A DNA stretch of 64,000 nt, taken from NCBI GenBank assembly GCA_021828195.1, contig JAKASQ010000002.1, positions 378,609 through 442,608 of the forward strand, read 5' to 3'. This document shows positions 33,788 through 42,378 of this stretch, one piece after another. The translations under genes and the position numbers were made by a program. Every line of letters begins with the position of its first letter. Position 1 is the first letter of the stretch. Below the pieces are notes generated by a model. That model ran no database searches. It was not told the DNA's origin and saw only the letters and a program-made list of their open reading frames with translations. This stretch comes from Thermoplasmata archaeon (GTDB taxonomy: Archaea > Thermoplasmatota > Thermoplasmata > Lutacidiplasmatales > UBA184).

Positions 33788-35480
33788 TCGTCGTTTCCGC
33801 GATCGCTTCCGCGTGCAGGACCCGCCGGAGCACCTTCTGGATCCCGCTGCGGGGAAGCTCCGAGCGGAACTCGATCGAGCGGGGCGCCTTGTAGTGCGCG
33901 AGCCGCTCGCGGACGAAGTCGATCAGCTCCGGCGCCGTAGCGCTCGCACCGGGCTTGAGGACCACGTAGGCGCGGACCACCTCTCCGTGCTCGGCGTCGG
34001 GGATCCCGACCACGGCGACGTCCGCGACCGCCGCGTGCTGGAAGAGGATCTCTTCGACCTCCCGCGGATAGACCTTGAACCCCCCGACGTTGATCATGTC
34101 CTTCTTGCGATCGACGACGTAGGCCCAGCCGTCCGAATCGATCCGCGCGAGGTCCCCCGTGTGGAGCCAGCCGTCGACGAGCGCGGCGCTCGTGTCGGCG
34201 GCGTTGTGGAAGTAACCCACCATCACCTGCGGCCCGCGCACGCACAGTTCCCCCACCTCCCCGGGAGCCACGTCGCTCGTCCCGGTCTCGAGATCCACGA
34301 CCCGCTGATCGGTGTCGGGAAGGGGGAGACCGATCGAGCCGGCTCTCCGCGCGCCCTCCACGGGATTGGCGTGGGTCGCGGGTGACGCCTCGCTGAGGCC
34401 GTACCCCTCGATGAGCCGGGCCCCCGTCAGCTCTTCGAAGCGGCGCATGACCTCGACCGGGAGCGGGGCCGAGCCGCTCATGCAGAACTTGATCGAGTGC
34501 AGGTGGAACTTGCCGATGTCGGGGAACCGGTTCAGCGCCAGGTACAGCGCGGGGACCCCGGGAAGTTGGGTCGGGTGATACCGGTCGATGAGCTTGAGCG
34601 CCTCGGGGATGTCCGGCCGTGTCTGGATGAGCACCGCGTCCCCATCGACCAGGCCGATGAGGAGCGCCACGGTCAGTCCGTAGATGTGGAAGAACGGGAT
34701 CGAGGCGAGGATCGTTTCGTGGCCGGAGTCGCGCAGGGTGTTCCACGTGTTCAGTTGGGTGATGTTCGCCAAGAGGTTGCGATGCGTGAGCATCGCCGCC
34801 TTGGCGGACCCGGTGGTGCCGCCGGTGTACTGGAACACGGCCACGGTCGTCGCCGGATCGCCGAGGTGATCGTCGATCGTCCCCGGGGTCCGTACGACCT
34901 TGCCCCAAGCGCGGATCTCCGGCCCGTGGGGAACCCTCGTGTCGCGTCCCTGGCGGCGGAGGACCATGTTCACGAACGGGCGAGTCCGGGCCGGATAGAA
35001 CTCGCGCAGGCGAGCCACGTACACCACCGGCGCGAAGAAGGCGCCGCGGATCCGCTCCAAGTTCGGGTAGAGGATCTCGAGCGTGACGACCGCCTTCGGC
35101 TGGGAGTCCTTCAGCACCGCGGCGAGATCCTCCCCGAAGTACAGCGCACTGACCTGCACGACGATCGCCCCGGCCCGGAGCACGCCCAGAAACGCGATCG
35201 GATAGGCCGGGCAGTTCGGAAGGTACAGCGCCACGCGATCTCCCGGGCGGACCCCCTCCCGTCGAAGGCTCGCAGCGAACCGGGCGCTCTCCTGGTCGAG
35301 CTGTCGGTACGTCCATTTCCGGCCGTAGTAGATCAGGGCGGTGTGGTCCGGAAGATTGCGCATGGACTCGCCGATCACGGCCTGCAGCGTCCCCGATGGG
35401 ATCGGAACATGGGCCGGGATCTTCGGCGGATACTGGCTCAGCCAGGGCCGCGCGGGGTCCGTGGAGAGGGGTACGTCCAT
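33768..35480 (-). CDS. Long/medium-chain acyl-CoA synthetase (AMP-forming)
   Basis: 570 residues from the ATG at 35480. Adenylate motifs YTGGTTGSAKAAMLTH, GYGLSEASPATHANP, GWLHTGDLARIDSDGW and the late DRKKDMINVGGFKVYPREVE plus IQKVLRR are complete. It activates carboxylic acids to acyl-CoA with ATP. Third gene of the thiolase-DUF35-synthetase operon, so it supplies the acyl-CoA substrates for the dehydrogenases nearby. Confidence 0.92.
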   Translation of the reverse strand: MDVPLSTDPARPWLSQYPPKIPAHVPIPSGTLQAVIGESMRNLPDHTALIYYGRKWTYRQLDQESARFAASLRREGVRPGDRVALYLPNCPAYPIAFLGVLRAGAIVVQVSALYFGEDLAAVLKDSQPKAVVTLEILYPNLERIRGAFFAPVVYVARLREFYPARTRPFVNMVLRRQGRDTRVPHGPEIRAWGKVVRTPGTIDDHLGDPATTVAVFQYTGGTTGSAKAAMLTHRNLLANITQLNTWNTLRDSGHETILASIPFFHIYGLTVALLIGLVDGDAVLIQTRPDIPEALKLIDRYHPTQLPGVPALYLALNRFPDIGKFHLHSIKFCMSGSAPLPVEVMRRFEELTGARLIEGYGLSEASPATHANPVEGARRAGSIGLPLPDTDQRVVDLETGTSDVAPGEVGELCVRGPQVMVGYFHNAADTSAALVDGWLHTGDLARIDSDGWAYVVDRKKDMINVGGFKVYPREVEEILFQHAAVADVAVVGIPDAEHGEVVRAYVVLKPGASATAPELIDFVRERLAHYKAPRSIEFRSELPRSGIQKVLRRVLHAEAIAETTTTSPGP

Positions 35481-35491
35481 CGATCGAACTC

Positions 35492-35905
35492 CTACTCCGC
35501 CGCCGGCGAGCCCTTGACGAACTGCACTCCCGGCTTGTAGCTGCCGGAGAAGCGGACGGGATCGCCGATCGCCAGATCCTCCTCCCGGCGGACCGTCGGC
35601 ATCCATCCCGTGATCCGACCTCCTTCCTCCAGCTCGACGATGACGTAGGCATACGGGGCCTCGTTCAGGAACTCGTCTCCCGGCACGTTCTGAACGGTGT
35701 ACGCTACGATCCGCCCCCGGCCCGAGAGATCGATCTCGCCGAGCCGGGCCTCTCCGCATCGGGGGCAGGCGAGCGACCAGGTCGCCGTCACGAATTGGCA
35801 GTTCGGGCAGCGGTAGCCTCGCAGGCGATGCTCTTCCTCGTAGGCCCGGACGTACTCCGCGATCGAGTGGGACGTGGTGGGCTCGGAGGGATCGGTCGTA
35901 TCGAT
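35492..35905 (-). CDS. DUF35 OB-fold/zinc-ribbon protein, thiolase partner; start codon unclear
   Basis: Full reading gives about 137 residues: a helix (SIAEYVRAYEEEHRLRGY), a rubredoxin-like zinc ribbon CPNC...CPRCG, then an OB-fold (RGRIVAYTVQNVPGDEF ... YVIVELEEGGRITGWM). DUF35 proteins bridge acyl-CoA transfer next to thiolases. The first ordinary start in frame is a GTG at 35791, but that would remove the helix and half of the zinc site. A GGAG lies right before ATC (35905), with ACG at 35899. The 5' end given is therefore tentative. Confidence 0.8.
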   Translation of the reverse strand: MDTTDPSEPTTSHSIAEYVRAYEEEHRLRGYRCPNCQFVTATWSLACPRCGEARLGEIDLSGRGRIVAYTVQNVPGDEFLNEAPYAYVIVELEEGGRITGWMPTVRREEDLAIGDPVRFSGSYKPGVQFVKGSPAAE

Positions 35906-35912
35906 CGCTCCT

Positions 35913-37067
35913 TCAGCGCCGCGAGAAGATGTGGACCGAGCAGGAGCTTCCCGTGGCCCCGACGTTATGCGCGAGGGCGGTGTCGGTCTTCGGAACGGCC
36001 CGTGGGCCCGCGAGCCCGTTGAACTGCTCGAAGATCTCGACGACCTGGCCCGCCCCGGTGGCGCTGACGGGGTGCCCCTTCGCCTTCAGGCCGCCGGAGG
36101 GGTTCACGGGAAGTCGTCCGCGGAGCGCCGTGGATCCCTCGAGGGACTCGCGGGCCGCGGTCCCCCGGGGATAGAATCCGAGGTCCTCGAGCGCCAGGGC
36201 CTCGGCGATCGTGAAGCAGTCGTGGACCTCCAGGAAGTCGATGTCCTTCGGCTCCATCTTCGCCTGCCGGAACGCCTTCTGGGCGGCGGTGCGGGTCGCG
36301 GGGAGCCCGAGGAGGTCCGGCCGATCGTGCATGTCGCCGATCGATCCGGAGCGGGCGCTGGCCCGGATGACGAGCGGCTCGGTCTTCGGCGTCCGGACGA
36401 AGTCCCGGGCCGCGACCACCACCGCCGCGGCGCCATCGGAGAACGGGCAGCAGTCGTACAGGCGCAACGGCGAGGCGATGACCGGGGAGTTGAGGTAGAC
36501 GTCGAGGGAGATCGGCTTGCGGAACTGCGCATGGGGGTTGAGCGCCGCGTTCGCATGGTTCTTGATGGCGATCGATCCGAACATCTCGGGCTGGGTGCGG
36601 AAGGCGTGCTGGTAGGCGTCCGCGAGGGTCGCGTAGAGCCCGGGGAAGGTCGCTCCGTTCTTGGTCTCGAAGGCGTAGTCCGCGCCCATGGCAAAGTAGC
36701 TCGTCGCCGCGAGCGTGTCGAGGTGCGACAACTTCTCGACGCCCACGACGAGCGCCGCGTCGGCGAAGCCTCCCGCCACATGGACGAACGCCTCGTGGAG
36801 CCCGGCGCTCGAGCTCGAACAGGCGGATTCGATCGTGCACGACGGCACGTCCGGTATCCCGAGCGAGGTGTTGATGAGCGGTCCGACGTGGGCCTGGCGC
36901 TCGGCCACTCCGAAGGCGTTCGAGACGAACGTGTAGCCGATGTCCTTCGGGGCAAGGCCCGAGCGCTCGATCGCCTCCCAAGCGACGCGCGTGGCGGCCT
37001 CCCGTCCGCTCTCCTTCATCTTGCCGTACCGGTTGGAAGCGGCTGCGACGACCCACGTCTCGCGCAT
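35913..37067 (-). CDS. Acetyl-CoA acetyltransferase-like thiolase (SCP2/archaeal class)
   Basis: 384 residues. Nucleophile Cys in ESACSSSSAGLHEA (about residue 84), the late active site NPSGGLKAKGHPVSATGAGQ and C-terminal VGATGSSCSVHIF are conserved. In archaea such thiolases work with a DUF35 partner, here encoded just downstream. The context (acyl-CoA synthetase, dehydrogenases) suggests the last step of beta-oxidation, though this class also feeds mevalonate synthesis with HMG-CoA synthase, which is not in the window. TATA-like GGTTAAAG lies at about 37100-37107. Confidence 0.9.
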   Translation of the reverse strand: MRETWVVAAASNRYGKMKESGREAATRVAWEAIERSGLAPKDIGYTFVSNAFGVAERQAHVGPLINTSLGIPDVPSCTIESACSSSSAGLHEAFVHVAGGFADAALVVGVEKLSHLDTLAATSYFAMGADYAFETKNGATFPGLYATLADAYQHAFRTQPEMFGSIAIKNHANAALNPHAQFRKPISLDVYLNSPVIASPLRLYDCCPFSDGAAAVVVAARDFVRTPKTEPLVIRASARSGSIGDMHDRPDLLGLPATRTAAQKAFRQAKMEPKDIDFLEVHDCFTIAEALALEDLGFYPRGTAARESLEGSTALRGRLPVNPSGGLKAKGHPVSATGAGQVVEIFEQFNGLAGPRAVPKTDTALAHNVGATGSSCSVHIFSRR

Positions 37068-37103
37068 CGATCTCTCGGGGACCGTACGAGAACGTTCGGG
37101 TCT

Positions 37104-37418
37104 TTAACCTGACCGGGAAGCCCGCCCCGGCAGCCGGAGATGCTCCAAGAGGGAGTCGAGGGCGCGTTCCGCCTCATGGGGGTCCCGGGTCTTGATCAAG
37201 ATCCGCCCGTTGCGGCTCAGGGTCATCTCCGGCTTCGTCGAGACGATCAGCATCACCCGCGCGTCGGTGAAGGGGATCCCCTCCGATTCCAGACGGTGGC
37301 GCGCGCGCTCGAGATCGAAGGTATAGTCCCTCCGGGGAAGAGCCTCGTAGGACCCCTTCCCCGAGCAGAGGCGCACGGTCTCGTACACGGGGGAGGCCGA
37401 TGAGGGCCGGGGCGTCAC
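37104..37418 (-). CDS. Small protein of unknown function
   Basis: 104 residues from a GTG, 10 nt after the upstream zinc-ribbon gene, so probably the second gene of that transcript. It is mixed alpha/beta, with DYTFDLERARHRLESEG (helix), VMLIVSTKPEMTLSRNGRILIKTRD (strands) and a closing helix with EAERALDSLLEHL. No family recognised. The compact fold suggests a small RNA- or protein-binding module, but this is speculative. Confidence 0.65.
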   Translation of the reverse strand: MTPRPSSASPVYETVRLCSGKGSYEALPRRDYTFDLERARHRLESEGIPFTDARVMLIVSTKPEMTLSRNGRILIKTRDPHEAERALDSLLEHLRLPGRASRSG

Positions 37419-37428
37419 GCCGGAGCTC

Positions 37429-37944
37429 CTACGGCCGACCCAGCGGTTTCCCGCAGCTCTGGCAGTAGGAGGCCGAGCCCGAGTTGAGCGCCCCGCACGA
37501 CAGACAGGCGCGCGCGTTCAGCATCGTGGGCACCGGGGGAGGAGTCCCCGAGGTCTGGATCACGGCCCAAATGATCCCGAGGATCCCCGCGATCAGGGCG
37601 AAGATGAATCCGATCGCCATGAACCACCCTCCGGCGGCGAGGCTGATCGCGGCGAGGGCCACGATCACCACGCTCCAAAGGACCACGTCGGAGCGGCCGG
37701 GCTTCAGGCGCTCGCCGAGGGCGAAGATCGCGAACCCCAGGACGACGGCGATGAAGCCGACGAGGAGGCCCCCCCAGAAGGAGTGGCCCACCGGGCCGGG
37801 CCGGTACCCGGGGTAGTAGTTGACCGCCGCGAAGATCAGCGTGAGCAGACCCCCGAGAAGGATCAGGACCCCTCCGATGCGTGCCAGGAGGGAAGCGACC
37901 GGGCGGAGCTCCTCGGAGCCTTCGGGCGACATCGGGCCTTCCAC
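37429..37944 (-). CDS. Four-helix membrane protein with C-terminal zinc ribbon
   Basis: 171 residues. Four hydrophobic helices (about 22-42, 55-78, 88-107, 108-130) precede a zinc ribbon CLSCGALNSGSASYCQSCG near the C-terminus. The ribbon should face the cytoplasm. Function unknown. A similar arrangement occurs in the next gene at 38.0-38.5 kb. Confidence 0.75.
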   Translation of the reverse strand: MEGPMSPEGSEELRPVASLLARIGGVLILLGGLLTLIFAAVNYYPGYRPGPVGHSFWGGLLVGFIAVVLGFAIFALGERLKPGRSDVVLWSVVIVALAAISLAAGGWFMAIGFIFALIAGILGIIWAVIQTSGTPPPVPTMLNARACLSCGALNSGSASYCQSCGKPLGRP

Positions 37945-38045
37945 GCCCCTCCGCCTATTTCAAACCGAGTCCAACCGACCGAAAGCGCTCTCGGTCCGCG
38001 TGCCGGGTGTGCCCGACACCGCTCCCCAGAGCACGGCCTCCACGT

Positions 38046-38546
38046 TCAGGCGTACGGTTTCCCGCACTTGGAGCAGAACGTCGATCCGGGAGAGCTCATC
38101 GCACCGCATGTCGGACAAACACGCTGGAGGGATGGAAGGTTGGGAGCAGCGCCCGCGGGGGTGGTGTAGACGAACATCGGGCCATGAGCGGATGGTTTCC
38201 ACAGGATGGCGAGGATCCCCCCGACCAGCGCGAGGACGAAGCCCAAGCCGAATCCACCGAGCGTGAACGGCAGACTCGCTCCGGCGAGGAGCACGATTAG
38301 CACTCCGATCGCCGGGGTCCACCGGTGCGCGCGCCGCAGCATCCACGCGCACACGAGCAGGAGCAGTCCTACCAGGACTCCCAGGAACGAGAAGGTCAGG
38401 ATCGTCGTCCCGACCTCCGAGAAGAAGATGGTGAAGGTGATGCCGGCGAAGAACAGGATCACGCCGACGAACGCGATGACGACCCCGCCGAAGATCGTCA
38501 GGTAGTACGCGCCGACCGGATAGCTCGGCGTCGGGCTCTGCGCCAT
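38046..38546 (-). CDS. Four-helix membrane protein with C-terminal zinc ribbon (second)
   Basis: 166 residues from the ATG at 38546, about 20 nt downstream of a TATA-like TGAAATAC. Four membrane helices (about 12-34, 42-65, 75-95, 97-118) and a ribbon CPTCGAMSSPGSTFCSKCG. It shares architecture but little sequence with the preceding protein, so they may be old paralogs. Function unknown. Confidence 0.75.
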   Translation of the reverse strand: MAQSPTPSYPVGAYYLTIFGGVVIAFVGVILFFAGITFTIFFSEVGTTILTFSFLGVLVGLLLLVCAWMLRRAHRWTPAIGVLIVLLAGASLPFTLGGFGLGFVLALVGGILAILWKPSAHGPMFVYTTPAGAAPNLPSLQRVCPTCGAMSSPGSTFCSKCGKPYA

Positions 38547-38572
38547 CGTCCTCGATGATGGGTTCGCGTATT

Positions 38573-40015
38573 TCAAGCGTCGGCTCGCGAGGCGGTGGTA
38601 CCCCGTGAGGGCAGGACTCGGCATTCTCCCATCCGGGTCGGCTCCTCGGGAGCCGTGGGATGGAGGCCGCTCGCTCGAGTGGGCGAATCGTGGGCCCGCG
38701 GTGCCGGCCGTTCCTCCTCGGGCCCCGCGGCTCCGATCGAACCTTCAAGTCTCGGGTGCCGGGCCAGTTCCGTCCCGAGCAACTCGATCAGCAATCCGAG
38801 GACCAGCACCGTGAGAGCGAGATCCAGCGCGTACGACAGAATCGCGGAGCCGCCGATCGACGCGTAGGACTGGATGGCTAGGAGGTAGTTCGAGATCGCG
38901 ACGAGCCCGATGGCCCACAGCCACCATCGCGCCCGGGAACCGACCAGGGCGACCGGAAGGAGGAAGATCAGGGCCGTGAAGGAGAGATACTGGGTCAGCA
39001 GGACCGTGCCCGTCAGGACGATCGCGATCGCTCCGAGCGCGGAGCGAGCCCACGCCCACGTCACTCCCACGAGGACGATGGTGAGCGAGGCCTGAACGAT
39101 CGTCAGCGCGCTCGAGGAGGTGGCCCAGCCCTCGCCCTGCACGACGCCCCAGTAGTTCAGCGAGAAATCTCCGCGGGCGAACTGGGCGAAGAACACCGGA
39201 CCGGTGAAGTCACTCCCGTAGATCGTGATCGAGATCAGCGTGACGGCCGCAAAGATCGCCAGCGCGCTCGCGAAGGCGATCGCCCGGCGCGCTCCGGCAC
39301 GACCGGTCGCGGCCAGGATCGGGAACAGCGCGGGGAACCGTCCCGTCGCGAGGAACCCGCCGATGGCCGCCGCCCGCGTCCAACCGCGACGAGCTAGGTA
39401 GAGCACGAGGAGCACGGCCAGCGGAACGATCGCGAGGCTCGCGCCATCCACCTGAACCGCGGTCACCGGTAGATAGAGGAACGAGACGAGGACCCCGACG
39501 GTCGTCACGGCCCGGCGCGTGCCGGCGAGGCTCCAAACGAGCGGCACGAGCGCAACGGAGACCGCTCCCCAGACCAGTAGGGTCCCCACCTCCCCACCGA
39601 GGCTGCCGAGGGCGTCGAGGAGCACCGAGGCCATTCCGGCGGGCACCGGGTTTCCCGAGACTCCGCAGGCGGCGATCGTGAACGGATTGCCCCCCCGCAG
39701 GAACTCCTGGCCCGAGGTGAAGAGCGTGGTGAGGTCGGAGGGACCGGGGGCACTGCAGGCGTACGCTCCCAGCGCCGCGTTCGCGATCGCACCGAGCGCG
39801 AACGCTCCGGCGGCGATCGCGGTCAGGAGCCGGGCATCGATCCAGGAGAGGTCGTTTCCGCCCGTGAGCCGCGTGACCCAGCGGTGGGCCCACCCGCTCG
39901 AAGGGCCCTGGGCCTCCCGCTCGTACCACAATACCAGCCAGCCGAGGATGGCGAAGATCCCGATGTACAGACCGAGGGCCCACGGAGCGGCGAATCCGCT
40001 GCCCCACGCGGCCAC
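38573..40015 (-). CDS. Multi-pass membrane protein, GT87/DUF2029-like
   Basis: 480 residues with about ten to eleven transmembrane helices and a hydrophilic, disordered C-terminal tail from residue about 425. The long outside loop with FTSGQEFLRGGNPFTIAACG and the GGFLATGRFPALFPILA helix resemble polyprenol-phosphate-sugar mannosyltransferases (GT87). An envelope glycan role is likely but not proven; the acidic catalytic loop is not clear. GTG start with a TATA-like CTCTATTA at about 40037-40044. Confidence 0.68.
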   Translation of the reverse strand: MAAWGSGFAAPWALGLYIGIFAILGWLVLWYEREAQGPSSGWAHRWVTRLTGGNDLSWIDARLLTAIAAGAFALGAIANAALGAYACSAPGPSDLTTLFTSGQEFLRGGNPFTIAACGVSGNPVPAGMASVLLDALGSLGGEVGTLLVWGAVSVALVPLVWSLAGTRRAVTTVGVLVSFLYLPVTAVQVDGASLAIVPLAVLLVLYLARRGWTRAAAIGGFLATGRFPALFPILAATGRAGARRAIAFASALAIFAAVTLISITIYGSDFTGPVFFAQFARGDFSLNYWGVVQGEGWATSSSALTIVQASLTIVLVGVTWAWARSALGAIAIVLTGTVLLTQYLSFTALIFLLPVALVGSRARWWLWAIGLVAISNYLLAIQSYASIGGSAILSYALDLALTVLVLGLLIELLGTELARHPRLEGSIGAAGPEEERPAPRAHDSPTRASGLHPTAPEEPTRMGECRVLPSRGTTASRADA

Positions 40016-40080
40016 GGCTCGAACAAGCTCGCGGTCCTAATAGAGGCTCGGCCGGTTCGAGGTGCCCGCCCTCGATCCCG

Positions 40081-40707
40081 TCACATCACGATGGCTTTGC
40101 GGATGCACTCCTCGATCAGGTTGTCGACGTCGATCCGCTCCTCTTCGCCCCGGATCTGGACGAGGTTCGAGCGCGTCGCCGGCTTGTCGGGGACGGCCTG
40201 GCAACAGAGGCCCGGGCGCGTGGAGATCTCGTAGGTGTCGATCTCCTTCGCCACCGTCTCGATCTCGATCTTGTCGAACCCGATGAGCGGTCGGACGATC
40301 GGCAGGCGCACGCTCGAGGTCGCGGAGCGCATGTTGCTGAGCGTTTGCGATGCGACCTGACCGAGGGATTCGCCCGTCGCGAGGAACGTCGCGTTCTCCC
40401 GTTCCGCGATCCGCTCCGCCGATCGCCACATGAACCGGCGGCAGAGCACGCAACCCACGTGGCGATCGGTGTTCCGCATCAGCGTGATCTGGGTCGGTCC
40501 ATGCGGCAGGACATACAGCGGGATGGGCTGGTGGAAGCGCTCGCGCAGCACCTGGAGGTGGTCCACGACCTTCTCCAGCGGCGAGTTGTCGGTGAACGGT
40601 CGGTTGTCCATGTGGACGGTGATCATCTCGTGACCCTGGCGGAGGAGGTAGTACAGCGAGACCGGCGAGTCGATCCCCCCGCTCATCAGCATCACGCCGC
40701 GCGACAT
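40081..40707 (-). CDS. ThiI-like PP-loop sulfurtransferase domain, without THUMP
   Basis: 208 residues. The PP-loop is MLMSGGIDSPVSLYYLLRQGH at the very N-terminus, with the ThiI marker ATGESLGQVASQTLSNM and Cys pairs CVLCRR and LCC. Full ThiI (about 390 residues) carries NFLD and THUMP domains in front; they are absent and no frame upstream restores them. It probably adenylates a tRNA (4-thiouridine) or a sulfur carrier. TATA-like CTAAATAC lies about 22-29 nt upstream, so the transcript is likely leaderless. Confidence 0.82.
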   Translation of the reverse strand: MSRGVMLMSGGIDSPVSLYYLLRQGHEMITVHMDNRPFTDNSPLEKVVDHLQVLRERFHQPIPLYVLPHGPTQITLMRNTDRHVGCVLCRRFMWRSAERIAERENATFLATGESLGQVASQTLSNMRSATSSVRLPIVRPLIGFDKIEIETVAKEIDTYEISTRPGLCCQAVPDKPATRSNLVQIRGEEERIDVDNLIEECIRKAIVM

Positions 40708-40869
40708 CGAGGCCTGCCAGCGATGGGGCAGTATTTAGGCGTGCGGAATCGAGTGTCGGTGTCCGTTGCGCGCACTCGTGGGTAGAGATCGTCGGTCGCC
40801 CGCTCACGACAACGAAGTCATTAAGTCCCGACACCGGCTAGGCGAGCCCATCGGAGTGACGGCGAGCGT

Positions 40870-42201
40870 ATGACCGAGTATCGGAACCGAGGAGTTGCGA
40901 AGAAGTCCACTCGAACGTCGCTGCTGACCGTCGCCCTAGCGGTCTTTGTCGGAATCGCCGTCATCGCAACTACCGCCATCGCGTCCTCTCAGGCGACCGG
41001 AGTTTCGAGCGCGTCCGTACCCGCCGGGCACCTCTCCGGAGACGACCCCTCGGCGGTGCAGCCTCCGCCCCACCCGGTTCCGGGCTCCAAGCCCATGGTC
41101 CGAGCCCACGCCTCGGTAGTGAACGATGTCGACAGCGGCTACAACGGCTATTGGGCGATCGACAACTACACGCTCCACATCCAGATCTGGCAGGAACCGA
41201 ACGGGACGTTCCTCTTCGTGTTCACCTATCAGGGGACATCCACGACCTATCCGGGCGTGTACAGCCCTGGAGCGCAGGACGCCGTAGAAGGGGCGCACGG
41301 CGTGGCACGGATGGAGGGCTACATCGCGGGCTGGGCGAGCGCGACGTTTACTCCGACGCACCTCACGAAGGGGCAGTTGGGGACGTACGATTACGGCGGA
41401 CAGGTCTCCGACCTGACGACGGTGAACCACTATGGGAACGGGGGGGCGCCGCCGAATGCCGTCGACTGGCTCGGGGTGTATCTCTCGGGCAACACGGTCA
41501 GCGGCGAATCGTACGCGCTGGTCTACACGTACCATGCGGATGACTCGCAGGCGCCCGGCGCGCAGGTCTGGATCGACGCGAACAACGTGCCATCGGCATC
41601 GAGCGGGGACATCGTCACTTCCGCCCTCGGAGCCGTGCAGCCTCCGCCCCACCCGGTTCCGGGCTCCAAGCCCGTGGTCCAAGCCCACGCCTCGGTGGTG
41701 AACGATGTCGACAGCGGCTACAACGGCTATTGGGCGATCGACAACTACACGCTCCACATCCAGATCTGGCAGGAACCGAACGGGACGTTCCTCTTCGTGT
41801 TCACCTATCAGGGGACATCCACGACCTATCCGGGCGTGTACAGCCCTGGAGCGCAGGACGCCGTAGAAGGGGCGCACGGCGTGGCACGGATGGAGGGCTA
41901 CATCGCGGGCTGGGCGAGCGCGACGTTTACTCCGACGCACCTCACGAAGGGGCAGTTGGGGACGTACGATTACGGCGGACAGGTCTCCGACCTGACGACG
42001 GTGAACCACTATGGGAACGGGGGGGCGCCGCCGAATGCCGTCGACTGGCTCGGGGTGTATCTCTCGGGCAACACGGTCAGCGGCGAATCGTACGCGCTGG
42101 TCTACACGTACCATGCGGATGACTCGCAGGCGCCCGGCGCGCAGGTCTGGATCGACGCGAACAACGTGCCTTCCGCGGAGAGCGGAGACATCGTTCTCTG
42201 A
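40870..42201 (+). CDS. Secreted/anchored protein with two nearly identical 193-residue repeats
   Basis: 443 residues. One N-terminal membrane helix (about 20-40) acts as anchor or signal, followed by a short Ser/Ala linker and two tandem domains (about 62-255 and 256-443). Each begins VQPPPHPVPGSKP and contains NDVDSGYNGYWAIDNYTLHI, WQEPNGTFLFVFTYQGTST, HYGNGGAPPNAVDWLGVYLSG and VWIDANNVPS. The domain is beta-rich and aromatic, probably extracellular. A homologous single domain is at the C-terminus of the gene at 52488. No known family recognised. Confidence 0.82.
   Translation: MTEYRNRGVAKKSTRTSLLTVALAVFVGIAVIATTAIASSQATGVSSASVPAGHLSGDDPSAVQPPPHPVPGSKPMVRAHASVVNDVDSGYNGYWAIDNYTLHIQIWQEPNGTFLFVFTYQGTSTTYPGVYSPGAQDAVEGAHGVARMEGYIAGWASATFTPTHLTKGQLGTYDYGGQVSDLTTVNHYGNGGAPPNAVDWLGVYLSGNTVSGESYALVYTYHADDSQAPGAQVWIDANNVPSASSGDIVTSALGAVQPPPHPVPGSKPVVQAHASVVNDVDSGYNGYWAIDNYTLHIQIWQEPNGTFLFVFTYQGTSTTYPGVYSPGAQDAVEGAHGVARMEGYIAGWASATFTPTHLTKGQLGTYDYGGQVSDLTTVNHYGNGGAPPNAVDWLGVYLSGNTVSGESYALVYTYHADDSQAPGAQVWIDANNVPSAESGDIVL
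41056..41591 (+). repeat. Tandem duplication, copy 1
   Basis: 536 nt repeated with a period of 579 nt at 41635-42170. Only three mismatches are seen, all in the first ~70 nt; the remaining ~470 nt are identical, synonymous sites included. Confidence 0.95.
41635..42170 (+). repeat. Tandem duplication, copy 2
   Basis: Second copy of the 536-nt unit at 41056. After 42170 the two copies diverge (SASSGD versus SAESGD) and this copy runs into the stop codon. Confidence 0.95.
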
Positions 42202-42378
42202 GGCATGGATTTACCCACGAAGGAACACGTCCCGGATCGACTTCGACGGAGACGGGGCCGGCTCGGGATCGGACCGAAGCCCGGATCTGCCCGATCGTGA
42301 GCATCACCGGCGCGGGAAACGCGCCAACGCTCCGGAACCCGGACTAGCCGTTAAGACGGGACGCCCCGTTGCGGGGTC

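Noticed and set aside
40936..42114. Minus-strand frame with its own repeats opposite the duplicated secreted protein
   Set aside because: The repeats only reflect the DNA duplication; the + strand frame has an anchor helix, a TATA box and a homolog at 52488.
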